From the NCBI GenBank assembly GCA_030770425.1, contig JASJFT010000055.1, positions 171,965 to 235,964 on the forward strand: a DNA stretch of 64,000 nt, read 5' to 3'. Below are positions 45,831 to 56,143 of the stretch, piece by piece. The notes under the pieces were generated by a model. It had not been told where the DNA came from, did not search any database, and saw nothing but the letters and a program-made list of their open reading frames with translations. Numbering within the stretch: position 1 is the stretch's first letter; the number at the start of each line of letters is the position of its first letter. A program made the translations under genes and the position numbers. This stretch comes from Darksidea phi (lineage: Eukaryota; Ascomycota; Dothideomycetes; Pleosporales; Lentitheciaceae).

Positions 45831-46191
45831 CATTTAGTCCCTACAAACTCGCCTTCTGCAAAATTCCAGACCCCGCATATCTGCCTCGCCGCGCCACACT
45901 TTGGGCGGTGCGATCAGCCGTACAGCGAAATGGAGCTCGGATAGCCAAGAATATACCAAGCAAGAAAACAATCAGCCTACAACTTCTAATCTGTCTCGCT
46001 TTCAGAACAAGATTTTTCGGTGTAGCTCGGTATTCTCCATTTACCTATATACTGCTAACTTCGATAACTAGGTATAATATACTCAACAGACGAGCGAGTT
46101 GCTGTGCTCTTATCTCTTTATCCAGCCTGCCGCGTTTAAACCTCCCGGACCCTATTCCCACCGCATGTGCCCCTCAAATCTCCCCGAAGCA

Positions 46192-46425
46192 ATGCGTCTT
46201 TTGGAGTACAATAGCGTGAGCGAGTTCAGCTTAACCAAGGACTTACTTAGAAACGATGAAATCCCTTCTTATGTGATACTTTCGCATACCTAGAAGGAGG
46301 GCCAAGACGTCACCTTCAAAGGTCTGATGAATAATACCGGAAAGAGCAAGACCGGCTACCACAAGATCCGGTTCTGCGGACATCAGGCAGAACGCGACGG
46401 CTTGCGATACTTTTTGGTACTGTAA
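46192..46425 (+). pseudogene. Truncated HET-domain gene
   Basis: From ATG 46192 the frame reads MRLLEYNSVSEFSLTKDLLR..IPSYVILSHT, then TAG at 46291-46293, then KEGQDVTFKGLMNN..KTGYHKIRFCGHQAERDGLRYF. This is the start of the short-type HET proteins (MRLLN...YAILSHTWG..EVTF.D...GY.KI..C..QA..DG..Y.WID), where the stop replaces the invariant Trp of SHTW (TGG to TAG). Similarity ends near 46425 and the remaining about two thirds of a HET domain are absent. A dead fragment of an incompatibility gene. Confidence 0.75.
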
Positions 46426-46470
46426 GCCCGAGGCTTAGCTATCCGATCGGAGTATGCCCGCGATTACGTT

Positions 46471-49274
46471 TCACATGTGCTGCATCGCGACATACCCTAA
46501 AAACACCGTCGCGGTGGAGACTAAGTACCCCGCGACGCCAAAAGCCCCTTGAACATCATCTCTTCGCACCGTCCACACTATACCGAACGCCAAACTCGCA
46601 GTTATATAGACAAGCAAAATTATCTTTATCCGAACCCAGTTCCAGCCCTCCTTGAAATGGATTCCCCACCCTGCAACGGGCCCTTCGGGTATTCCGACTA
46701 GCTCTCCGCGCAGCTTTTTCGGGAACTGCGCTAGTATCCAGGCCTGCTTATTATTGTCTAGGCATTCCGGGTGGGAGAATAAGTGCATTAGCAGCTCCGA
46801 ACCAAGTGGAGGGTACAAACTAGGGGGGGTAGGCCTACAGCGGTATTCGGCGTTGGGTTCTGGCTCGACATTTTCGGGAGGCGGGAGGCAGACGCACTGT
46901 TGTATGCAATCAAGCTCGTGCTTGCGAACGTCGACTAACTTGCCAGAAACCAAATTGAACTTAGATGCAGTTAGCGGGCACCAATACAAGACCATGCAAT
47001 TTTTAAGAGTTGTGCAGCTCCAAAAATTTTCAACGTGTATGATGGCTTGGGGTTCACGGTTGCTATATAGGGAATGAGATGTGGTCATCTGCCCATCGGC
47101 AGATCTTACACGAGTCTACACAGACAAAAGGAAAAGATTACTGGGGTACATTACCTTGACTAAGTTAATGCTCTCTGGAGCCCCGAGAGATACAAGGGAA
47201 TAGAGCTTGCCGCGGCGACGCATGTAATCATCTCGCAGGAACTGAAATAGGTCTCGATCATTCTTCAATCTAGAGATTTCCTCTTGGTACACGCTTGTAC
47301 CGAACTTGCCGTCCTTCATACAAACAAGAAGGTATAGAGGGTTGGGTAGCGGTTTGGATCTATTAGCTGTAGAGCTACTTCCAACCGTAGGCTTGTTGTG
47401 TAATGGAATGTGTGGGCCGGTCGACGAAATTTTACGCGCAGAGCTGAAGAGGTTGGATACACCACTTATTAGTGCGGACAACTGGTTTCCTCCCGTTGAA
47501 GCAGTACCGCTGTAGCCTTGGCCATTTCTGGTAGGAGCTTCTCTAGGGGTGGCGAGATATTTAAGACGCTTGCGGAGATCTTCCAGTGCTCCCATTTTCA
47601 ATTCGGTATAATCGTCGTAGAGTTGTTTACCACAGTACTAAGGATGTCATTATCCACAAATCAGCAGCGGCGTTTAGTCACTTACGCATTTCCACCGAAT
47701 TCGCTTTTTCCCAGGCGCAAGGGGTCGCTCTACAAACCCCAGCGTGGCAAAAAAGCCCACAATAGCCCGATCTCCTCCTTTCCTGTGCCATGTAGCAGCA
47801 GATGGCGTTGGCTCACTCACCTCCTGGGGCTCAGCTATTAGCTGCCGACTTTGTGGAGGTCTCACTAACATATCGACATTGGTCCTCGGATTTTTGACCG
47901 GAGCAAGGGTGTCAATATTGTCTTCCCAGAAGGTTACTGGCTGTTCTTCGTCGGAGTTCTCCTCTTCAATAGAAGATGTAAATTGATTGGGTAAGGAGTC
48001 TTTATCTAGTTGAACGTCGCTGATTCGCTCAATGCTACAGCTAGCGGGTGACCACGGCCCAGCAGACTCTGATTCCGATTCGCGCACTAGGGGGCTTATG
48101 CCCTGTTCGGTTGTTTCATTCTGCCGAGTTGTCTCCTCGGTCCTGATATGTGCCGTCGGCGTTTTAGTCTCTGGGGTCGACGGCCCACTCTCGACGTGCT
48201 TGACGGTTCCCTCGTCGACGGCGGTTCCCTCCATACCAATCAAAAAGTGATCCTGGTTGTCGAGGAGGAAAATCAAGACATCTTGGCTGAGTCGGTAATT
48301 AGCAGGCGACATGTCGTGCTGCGAGTGTGAGAGTATCCCGGGCTGGAAGATGGCGGCGAGATTGGATGTTGTCATCTTGTTAACGTTGGACTTGGCTGCA
48401 AAGATAGCAAGCAGGTCGAGCATGTAGAGGAGCAGTTGTCGGTTGAGCGACGGAAGCTCCTTGATTAGCTGCTGGTATATTTGGACGGCGGCGTCCGGGT
48501 TGAAGCCTCCCATGGACGGGGCTTGGCCTTGGATTGGACCAACGGCCTCGGCCTGGTGGCCCTTGAGAGGCGCGCGAAACGCATCGTAGTACTGCAGAGG
48601 AATAACGGGTTCGGGGAGCTGGTTGAAGTAGTGTCGTAGAGTGTTGGCAGCGTCGTGCACGGTATAGCCAGACCAGTCGAGGCCCTTGCCCCACTGTGGT
48701 GGAGCATCAAACTGAGCCTTGAGCTCTTTGATCCTCTTCCCAGACCCCGCCAGGCGGAAGATGCCCTCCACGTCGGTAGCTGCAGCGTTGCGTTAGCCAT
48801 GGGCAGAAAGCACATTCTCGTCCTTCTCCACCAAGGAAACGGACCTTTCTCCTTCAAAAACACACCGCACTTTGCAACTACAATGGGTACGTAGCCGTAT
48901 ATGTAGCTCTCGCCGCTCTCGTTGAAGAGCGAGATGGCGACGTTGGCGTACGGGATGCTAGTAATGAGGGGCACGCCAAAGATTCCCCGGACTTCAGGTC
49001 CTATATGCAACGACGGGGCCTGTAAGGCTGAGCTTTGTGTCGGCCACCGCACTAGCCCGTAAGTAAAGAGTCGAGATAGCTGCAAACCAGGGGGAATTGT
49101 ACCTTTTTCCTCTTCCTTTTTCACATTGCGCTTGCTAAACTGCTTCCACCACGATTTCAGGTGGCGCTTCGCGGGCGCGGGCTCTGACGCCGGGGCTGGG
49201 GCGGGCTGGGGCTCCCCATTGTGCACTCGGGGTGTCGAGAGGTGGCCGTGTGGGTTGTGCGCGCCGTTTGCCAT
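46471..49274 (-). CDS. RhoGAP (Sac7-type) fused to a WxCxCG / transmembrane C-terminal module
   Basis: Exons 49274-49103, 49000-48845, 48779-47686, 47637-47155 and 47115-46471 give 849 residues without a stop. Residues about 60-270 are a RhoGAP domain of the Sac7/Bag7 kind: FGVPLITSIPYANVAISLFN, YIYGYVPIVVAKCGVFLKEK, arginine finger EGIFRLAGS (Arg118), and NKMTTSNLAAIFQPGIL. A Ser/Glu-rich stretch follows. Intron 47685-47638 (GTAAGT..TTAG, phase 0) then joins RIRWKC to YCGKQLYDDYTEL, making the motif WxCxCG (472-477). The rest matches a fungal family normally seen alone: LHRN-like KHELDCIQQC, PPLGSELLMHLFSHPE, GWGIHFKEGWNW, two TM helices (798-816, 826-847) and GAFGVAGY. The last intron (47154-47116, 39 nt) is short; an alternative acceptor CAG at 47086 is also in frame. 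If the fusion is wrong, these are two genes, the second lacking its start. Confidence 0.75.
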
Positions 49275-49631
49275 GGTGGGCGAGAGGTAAGAGCTTTGCA
49301 GCTCTCTGAAATACGTGTATCGCGCGCTGGAGCGGGCGCGGTGCGTGCGGAGTCGCGTTCGGTGGGCCAGTTGTGCCCGAAGGTGGCAGGTAGGCGGCAG
49401 CGATCGAGACTGCGGGCAGACGTCGTAGTGCAGCGAGCGAGCGAAAGCACTCCCCGAAAGCAATACGGTCGTCACGATGGTGATGTCAAGGGCAATAAGA
49501 GCTTGCTTCGCTGCTGGGGTCTGCAGGTATAATTTCAGCAATTGGGAGGTGCAGAATTGGGTTCCAGCCGCTTCCGACTTTCTCTCCAGGACATATCGGC
49601 CAAGTCTGGTACTCTTTCCTATGAGACTGCT

Positions 49632-49965
49632 GTACGGCCTCGCCTTTGCCTACCCCTACCCCGCACCCGGCCCTACTTAAAAGGGGGGCCGGCCGGGGGA
49701 CGCGCCTTGCACTCTCGCTACTTCGCCGCGTAACTCCACGCCGTGTTCGCCGGCTGTTTGTCCTTATTAGCCTGGAGGCTCGTCCGTAGCCGTGTATAAG
49801 TCATCGGCGGCCATCTCGGTCGATCGGGCCTTCTACGTAGTATTTTTCTAGGCTGGGTAGGCTAGAGACCTAATAAGTCGGGGGGGCTTCACGGGCCGTG
49901 GGGATCAGTCGTCACGTGGTCTAAGCGAATTACGAGTCAACCAGGTGGATAAAATCCCTTTCCCA
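49632..49965 (+). repeat. Dispersed repeat D, copy 1
   Basis: It shares GGCCTCGCCTTTGCCTACCC..GGCCCTACTTAAAAGGGGGG..TAACTCC..GTGTTCGCCGGCTG..CATCGGCGGCCATCTCGGTC and the tail CGTCACGTGGTCTAAGCGAA with 58753-59096. The middle part (about 49855-49900) differs. This copy carries TA where the other has TG (TACGTAGTATTTTTCTAGG against TACGTGGTGTTTTTCTGGG), i.e. it is the more RIP-mutated one. Confidence 0.8.
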
Positions 49966-49994
49966 TTTAACACTACTTTGATTGAATTTTTTTT

Positions 49995-50448
49995 AGGCGA
50001 GGTTTGTGCGTAACCTATAGGGATAACTACATATTAATTCTTACCTAGACCGAGGTTGGTAGATCTCTACTTTTAAAATTATAGACCCCGCGACGAACTA
50101 CCCGAGAACTAAAACCCGAAATTCGACGTACTACCTAAAAACTATAATCGGCGTACTGAGCTCTATCGTAATATCGATAAGGATATAAATTAGATCTGTA
50201 CTATATATCTACTTAGTTATATCCTTTCCGGTGATATAGATAGTCGGAAGTGCATAGGTTCGTGTCCATCTGGTAGCGCAGGTACCTACCAAAGCTAATA
50301 CTATGCCCCTTGGGTCGGTCTCTCTCTTATATTATAGTTACCATTATTCTCCCTAATAACAAAGCCCGTCTCCGTCTCCACGCTCATCTACTAACACTAC
50401 CACCGGCTCCCTACTTCTACACTCTCTTTGTTTAGGGCTAGGCACCAT
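49995..50448 (+). repeat. Dispersed repeat B, copy 2 (RIP-mutated)
   Basis: Colinear with 42343-42802. Nearly all differences are C-to-T or G-to-A at CpA/TpG. For example GTGACATGGATGGTCGGGAG becomes GTGATATAGATAGTCGGAAG, and TGCACCATACATCTGCTCAG becomes TGTACTATATATCTACTTAG. This is the RIP pattern. Confidence 0.85.
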
Positions 50449-50464
50449 GCACTATAGTACCGTG

Positions 50465-50608
50465 CCCTCATCCTTGATGAGGCAAACCCCTATCCTTGAT
50501 GAGGGCGTCCTTATCCTTGATGAGTATACCCGATCCTTGATAGGGTAAACCCCTATCCTTAATAAGGGCGCCCTATCCTTAATAAGAGCGCCCGATTCTT
50601 GATTAGGA
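50465..50608. repeat. Degenerate tandem array, about 7 units of 20-22 bp
   Basis: Core ATCCTTGATGAGGGC recurs at about 50470, 50491, 50512, 50532, 50554, 50575 and 50595. The first units read CCTTGATGAGG and the later ones CCTTAATAAGG, so TG has become TA progressively along the array. The unit contains the partly palindromic CCTCATCCTTGATGAGG. Two reverse-complement units are found at about 60809-60868. Confidence 0.75.
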
Positions 50609-51161
50609 TTATCGTTATTAAGAATTAGGTATAAGGATTAGATAATAGTATAAGTATAGTATCGGTAAAAGTTTCGCTACGAGTTAGCGCGGCTGGTAGG
50701 TGTCAGGATCCAGCTCTACGCCACTGAACCAGGACAACCGCAAAAGGGTACGAATAACCTAGAAACTAGGTTATCGGGCGTAGAATAGTATATATCAACC
50801 AGCGCGTTGACTAGACGCCTGGCTATCAGGTACGCTATCCCGCGCGCCTGATAGTAGGTAGTCTATACGCGTGGTATACGCGTTTTATACTCTCTATATT
50901 CCTAATACTATTTAATATTACTTAATATTCTCTATAACTAGTCGCTAAATTATACGTATATATCTATATAATATAATAGGTTAGGCCTAGGTCCTCGGGC
51001 TACTCGGGTTGGGGATACCTAGGTAGGAGGACCTAGTCGGGCTGCCTATCGATCCGATATCTATTAGCTACGCGGAACGAATCCACTGTTGATTCAATTG
51101 GTACTCACCTTTTTGGTGAAATGGACTAGGAAGTAGCTATCCTTATGGCCGTTGGCTGGCC

Positions 51162-51218
<57 letters not shown>

Positions 51219-51304
51219 GTCTCTTCTTAATTAGAGGGATATAATACTTACGTACGGTCTTAAAGTAACGAGAAGAGGTAAATTCCAATTTCGTTTTCCT
51301 TCCA
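50609..51304. other. RIP-like AT-rich stretch with possible LTR fragment
   Basis: No gene. From about 50698 the sequence TGTCAGGATCCAGCTCTACG begins like a fungal LTR, but no matching second copy or internal region is seen in the window, so the call is weak. From 50880 on the DNA is TA-rich. Confidence 0.3.
51162..51217. repeat. (ATT)n microsatellite
   Basis: About 18 uninterrupted TTA/ATT triplets just downstream of the stop codon of the neighbouring minus-strand membrane-protein gene. Confidence 0.95.
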
Positions 51305-53250
51305 TCATCGTAGCAAAACAGCCGGATTCCCATCCATACCATCGGCCTTCAACCTCACTGCATACCCGCCAATCATCGGATGCTTAGGACTGCCATTCGA
51401 ACCCCAATTCTTCCCCTCCTGCATCTCATTCATTCTCCCCATTCCCCCCATTCCCCGCACAATCCCCAAGGCCATACACTCTAGGTCATTATAATCAAAA
51501 GAGGGTACGCCTGCACTCCTTAACATAAACTGGCCGACTAGCACAACAACAAGACCGAGGAAGTTCACAACAACTACTGCAATAATAAACGGCGGGGAAC
51601 CAATCTGCACGGCGGCTATGGAAGCAGTAACGTCTACTTTGGATGTCGCGTTAGGAAAGGTCAAAGCAGCGCCGCCGAATGCTACAAGCGCGTCGTCCAT
51701 AACCGCAGTCACCGAGTCAGCGACTGCAGCAAGTACGGTATCGTTGCCCGGCTTCTCCTTCAGCGAGGCTCCCAGCCTGATCTGCAAATTCGTGATATTC
51801 TCCATGAACGAGTCCCCGACGGTCGATGTATATAGCGAGTTGACGACGAAGGGGAGTCCGTACTGGTCCATGGCGCGACTCCGCAGATTGCCACTTTTAT
51901 CGAATTCCCCGTCTACGGAGTTGCTTGTAGGTGTGACTGTAATAGTACCTCTTGACACACTGGTCTCGACAAAGAAGTCGGATCGTTTGAATGTTATTTC
52001 GCATTGCACTTTGTCGAGCTGCTCGTACAACGAGCCGGCGACGATGCCGACCATGTATCGCTCGCTATTGTGGCGAGAGTTGAAGATGCTTACAATGCCA
52101 GTGCCATCAGTATTCTTAAGCTGGGTTTGCGCGTAGTACTCGTAGCCAGAGGTCCCGTTGCTCTCGTAGATGAGGGTCCAGTTCGAGTTCGGTAGAGCAC
52201 CGGCGGCAATAAAGAGGTTGGGGTATGTCGCGTCGTCAGGTGCGTAGTGGAGTTGGATGGCCATCTCGGCGGAAGCGTTATATATGCAAGTTGTCGATGC
52301 TACGAAGCCTGGCTCATGGTAGGCGTAGGTTTGGATGTTGCGGAGGTTTTTGAGGTGTGTGTCTGTGAGGCCGATAGCCGCGCCGACACCGTAGGAACGT
52401 CCGATGTATTGCAGTTTGTCATCTGTCCATTTCGAATGGTTCCTTGGTGTCGAGTCTCGCGACGTGGCTGTTGCGACGGTGCGGAGTAAGTTGCCGGTAT
52501 TGTATTTTAATGGACAATTAGTGAATGTGCCATTGGACTGCTGGACTACCCAGCAGTCAGAAAACGCCTCTGGTACATCTGTTTTCGGGTATAGGAACGA
52601 GTAATTGCCATATGGTCCGCTGCCTGGAACTATAAGGAGTCAGGGCTTGTTACGAGTGGGATAAGCCTCTACTCACCGAGAAGGGAAAGACCATGGTCTA
52701 TGGACTTTAGTGTAATGGATGGAGTAAGCGCACCAGCCCATAGTGTCGCTGGAACATAGGTTATTGCAAAAAAGATCAGGGAAACTAAAGCGAGCGCCCA
52801 AGGAAGGTTCCACTCCGTCCGAGCTTGCGTGAAGGCTGACCAAAGCTTCACGGTGTTGAGGTTTACATCTCTTTCCGTAAGACGATTCCTTGTCCAGTGA
52901 CTGATGATGCTACAGAGCGGATAGACCCAAAGAATAGACAGAATCGATGATAATATATGTACGTTGACCTGAACTAATGCTCGGCTAGTCACAGACCACT
53001 CGTACAATCTGCTTTTTGAATCAGCATATTTGCGAAGTTGCAAGCTTCCAACGACGATGCTAATGATTGTGGGGACGACGATCAAGTACGGGATGAGCTT
53101 GGTCCACCATCTTGCCTCTTGCAAGGGCGCGTGCACGTGCACTTGGGGTGCCTTCGGGTCGGTATAATCCTGCTGCTCGTTCTCGGGCACAGTGAATACA
53201 GCTGGCAGAAGCTCGCCACGGGGCACCTTATCGTATGAGTGTGTTGCCAT
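51305..53250 (-). CDS. Polytopic fungal membrane glycoprotein, unknown function
   Basis: Exons 53250-52677 and 52629-51305 give 632 residues. The intron is GTGAGT..ATAG (47 nt) and joins HGLSLLG to VPGSGPYGNYSF (phase 1). The N-terminal half has three or four TM helices (LIPYLIVVPTIISIVVGSLQ, NVHILSSILSILWVYPLCSI, NLPWALALVSLIFFAITYVP) followed by ATLWAGALTP, a sequence I know from unnamed Pezizomycotina proteins. The large central part is extracytoplasmic in character, with many NxS/NxT sites, and a last TM helix (PFIIAVVVVNFLGLVVVLVG) precedes a short Gly/Met-rich tail. No enzymatic motif seen. It stands alone between repeats. Confidence 0.72.
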
Positions 53251-54910
53251 GTTGTGCCAAATAATTGTATAGAAAAGACTGTTCGGGTTTGTTGCCTGGC
53301 GAGGTCCAGACCACGTTTATTTAATCCTTCAGCCCCCTGCAATTTGCTGCGCCGGGCTGAAACACCGAACCTAAATATAGCTGTAGCTTACGCGCGCCTA
53401 CAAACAAGGTTAGCGTTTCAGTATCTAACCAATAACGCTCAATTATCGAAAGATCACGAATCCTGCAAAAGCAAGTGAGATAGTAGCGGGCACCTGATAA
53501 AGAGTAAGTTGACATTCAGTAAGTAGCGGTCAACATATGCCAAGTTCTCTGTACACGCCTTCGTAATGTTACATATTTATATTTTTCTGTAAGAAAATGC
53601 AAAATGAAAAGCGTAGCAAGGCTGGAAGAGTAAGTAAAGGTAATACGAACGGGGATTGGGAAAAGTTGGGGTCCGATATGATCTACAGGGGTGTATATTA
53701 AAGGCTCAAGGAGGATAATGGGCTTGTTAACCGCATGCTGTTGCGGAGGCCAGGTTGGGGGCGAAGAGGATAGCGCTTGTCGCTATCGAAATATCGCTGC
53801 TACAAGTGTTACGCGGAGAGTCGTTGGGCGCCAGAGGGGGGTAAAAGGGCCTCTCGTCGGTCCACGGAGGGTCTGCGCTATTAGAAAAATCCACGACATA
53901 AACATAGCCATAATTTATACTTCATTGCGAAGGGCGAAGGTTGCTATGCACGTCAATTGTTGCCTGCTGCCTGCTGCCTGCTTGTTGCCTGCTACAATGA
54001 ATGGTAATTGTACCGTACTCTCACCGAATCACCGTGCATTGCTATCCACCCTAAATACCATTGCCGGCAGCTTAGAACAGACGGTAACCCCTGTATGACC
54101 AATACGCACTTGCAGGAAAAGGGAGTTTTCACAGAACAAGCAGTACAGCTGCCCTCAGATCCCGGTCTTCATACACAAATCAAACCGGATCCCTACCTCG
54201 AAATGCCAGCTCATTTCTGGATAAGCTAGAAATTTTGCGTCTCTACCCCGAAGTCTTAGCGATCGATCAAGCTTTGGGATTCCTCTAGTCAGTTATTAGC
54301 GTAGAGTCGGGTGTACCAGCCATAGGCTATCTACATGCAGCTGCACGATTTTAGAAGTTAGTTTGGAGTTATCTAGACTAGAAAATATGTCTATCTATAT
54401 CCTTAACCTAGTTGCCTAGTAGTCTTTCGAAACCCTGGGGCGTGCAACACCAACCTGGAAGCTTTCAGTTACAACCATGCACACGCATATTCTGTTATCA
54501 TTCTTCGAATGGTCCAAAGCCTCTCGGACAGTCCAGCGGCGCCTAATTCTTTGCGTGGATGAGAAGGGAGTCAGAATAAGTGTATCCGCAACTGTGTAGC
54601 ATGATGGGTGCGCCTCGCTAAATCGTTTCCGAGTACGGTCCAGCCCCAACAGATCGTATCTTGGGCTTGACCCAGGCTCTACAACGGGAACTAAGCTGAA
54701 ACCACCTACAGAAAACCTAGGCCTATATAGGACTATCGCGTAACAAGCTACACTCATCAGCCTAGGTATGCCTAGTATCCGGCCGCGATCTAAACCTGGG
54801 CTATTCCTGGTAATGGAGTCCTATTTAAGTCTCGCAGCGGAACACGTTTTAGTACCCCGTAGTAGGCCGGGTTCCGGGGGCAGGTTCCAGACTTTAACCT
54901 TTCTAGACCT
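53251..54910. other. Intergenic stretch, no gene called
   Basis: Several short frames; the best, 113 codons on the minus strand at 54757-54416, has no family resemblance. The stretch 54230-54420 is TA-rich. Probably old repeat DNA plus the upstream region of the membrane-protein gene. Confidence 0.35.
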
Positions 54911-54931
54911 AATCAGATGATGGCCTGTACT

Positions 54932-55105
54932 TCAACCCTCTTAGCGGCCGCTTCTTCGCCTGTCTTCCCCTTCAGAAACACCAACGCCCACGCTAACGTA
55001 ACATCTTTCTTCATCCGCACCGAAAATCGAGCGCCTCCAGCGCAAGGTCATGGCCTGTGCGGGTCGGCCATTCTCTCTACTAACGTCACCAAAGGCGTTC
55101 GACCG
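54932..55105 (-). repeat. Dispersed repeat C with transposon-like peptide fragment (copy 1)
   Basis: On the reverse strand it reads RMKKDVTLAWALVFLKGKTG then EEAAAKRVEVQ, closely similar to the plus-strand reading at about 58318-58400. Stop codons and frameshifts flank it. The presence of the same peptide in two inverted copies suggests a former coding sequence of a transposable element; the class is not identified. Confidence 0.55.
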
Positions 55106-56143
55106 TCTGGTGCACGTACACATCAAGCACAGGGTGATTAGCTGGTTCGTACAAGTTACATGCTTCGCCACGATCAACAGTAATTTGGTATCACCTTTTA
55201 GGTGCTCTGGTGGCGTACCTAGACCAACTATTTATAGACTAGCGTGATGAATTCATAGTAACGAATTGCTATTTTATACAAGAGGGTCACCCAAAACGGA
55301 AGACTATAGGGTAGTAGCCAGGAGGGCCAACACCAGTAGTCAGCGCTCCTATCTCATACGTACATCAGAAGCTTGAGAATGACTTCTTTTTGATGGTGGG
55401 ATTAATTGGGTGATTAGCATAGATAGCGCGGTTCTGTCGGAATATGTAATGCGCAATGCGTAACCCGAGCTGTCAGGAGCAAGTATATATACCTACTAGT
55501 ATAGTAGCCACCTTCTTACTAAACATCATCTCATCATATCAAGGACCTTGTTCGGATGTGGATATCAAATGGTACATTAGTACTCAAGTAAATGCAGTCT
55601 AAGCTTTCATTCCTTCCTCTCTTACTCGCCACCACGGCTGTCATCCAAACGGCATGGCAAAACTCATACCACAACAAAATCCATTCACAATGATACCTCA
55701 TGCATTGCACATCTGGAAGAGGTTACATCTTACTCCAGAGACTTGAACTTGTTCGTAGCAACAGTTACGAGAGTGCGCTCAAGACTCTGCTCTGCTTTTA
55801 GCGCATATATTTGTATTCGACAATAACATGCAGGTCGAAGTTAGCTGGAGCGCCTAGAACAAGCTTTACGCTTCTCGCTCGCTCGCTCTCACCTCACCCG
55901 CGTGTATGAACTAATCCTCCATGTTAATAGCAACACTGCCATAGCGAGCTCATCCTTGAAGAGAAAAAAAATCCCCGTATAAGATAAAGATGCATAAGCA
56001 AGATTGTCCTCAAACTCATCTAGATCGATGGTCGTCGCCGCACGCCCTTCCAATCTGAGTCTAGGAATGGAGGCATAGCTTTATAAGGACCATGTTCTGA
56101 TATTTTGGTTTCCCCTTCATTGCTCGCACTCTTTGTTCAAATA
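55106..56143. other. Intergenic stretch, nothing recognised
   Basis: Only short frames; no RNA gene seen. Confidence 0.4.

Noticed and set aside
50698..51110. Possible solitary LTR starting TGTCAGGATCC
   Set aside because: No second copy, no clear CA end and no target duplication could be identified.
54416..54757. 113-codon minus-strand frame
   Set aside because: No family resemblance, lies in repeat-rich DNA, no upstream signals.
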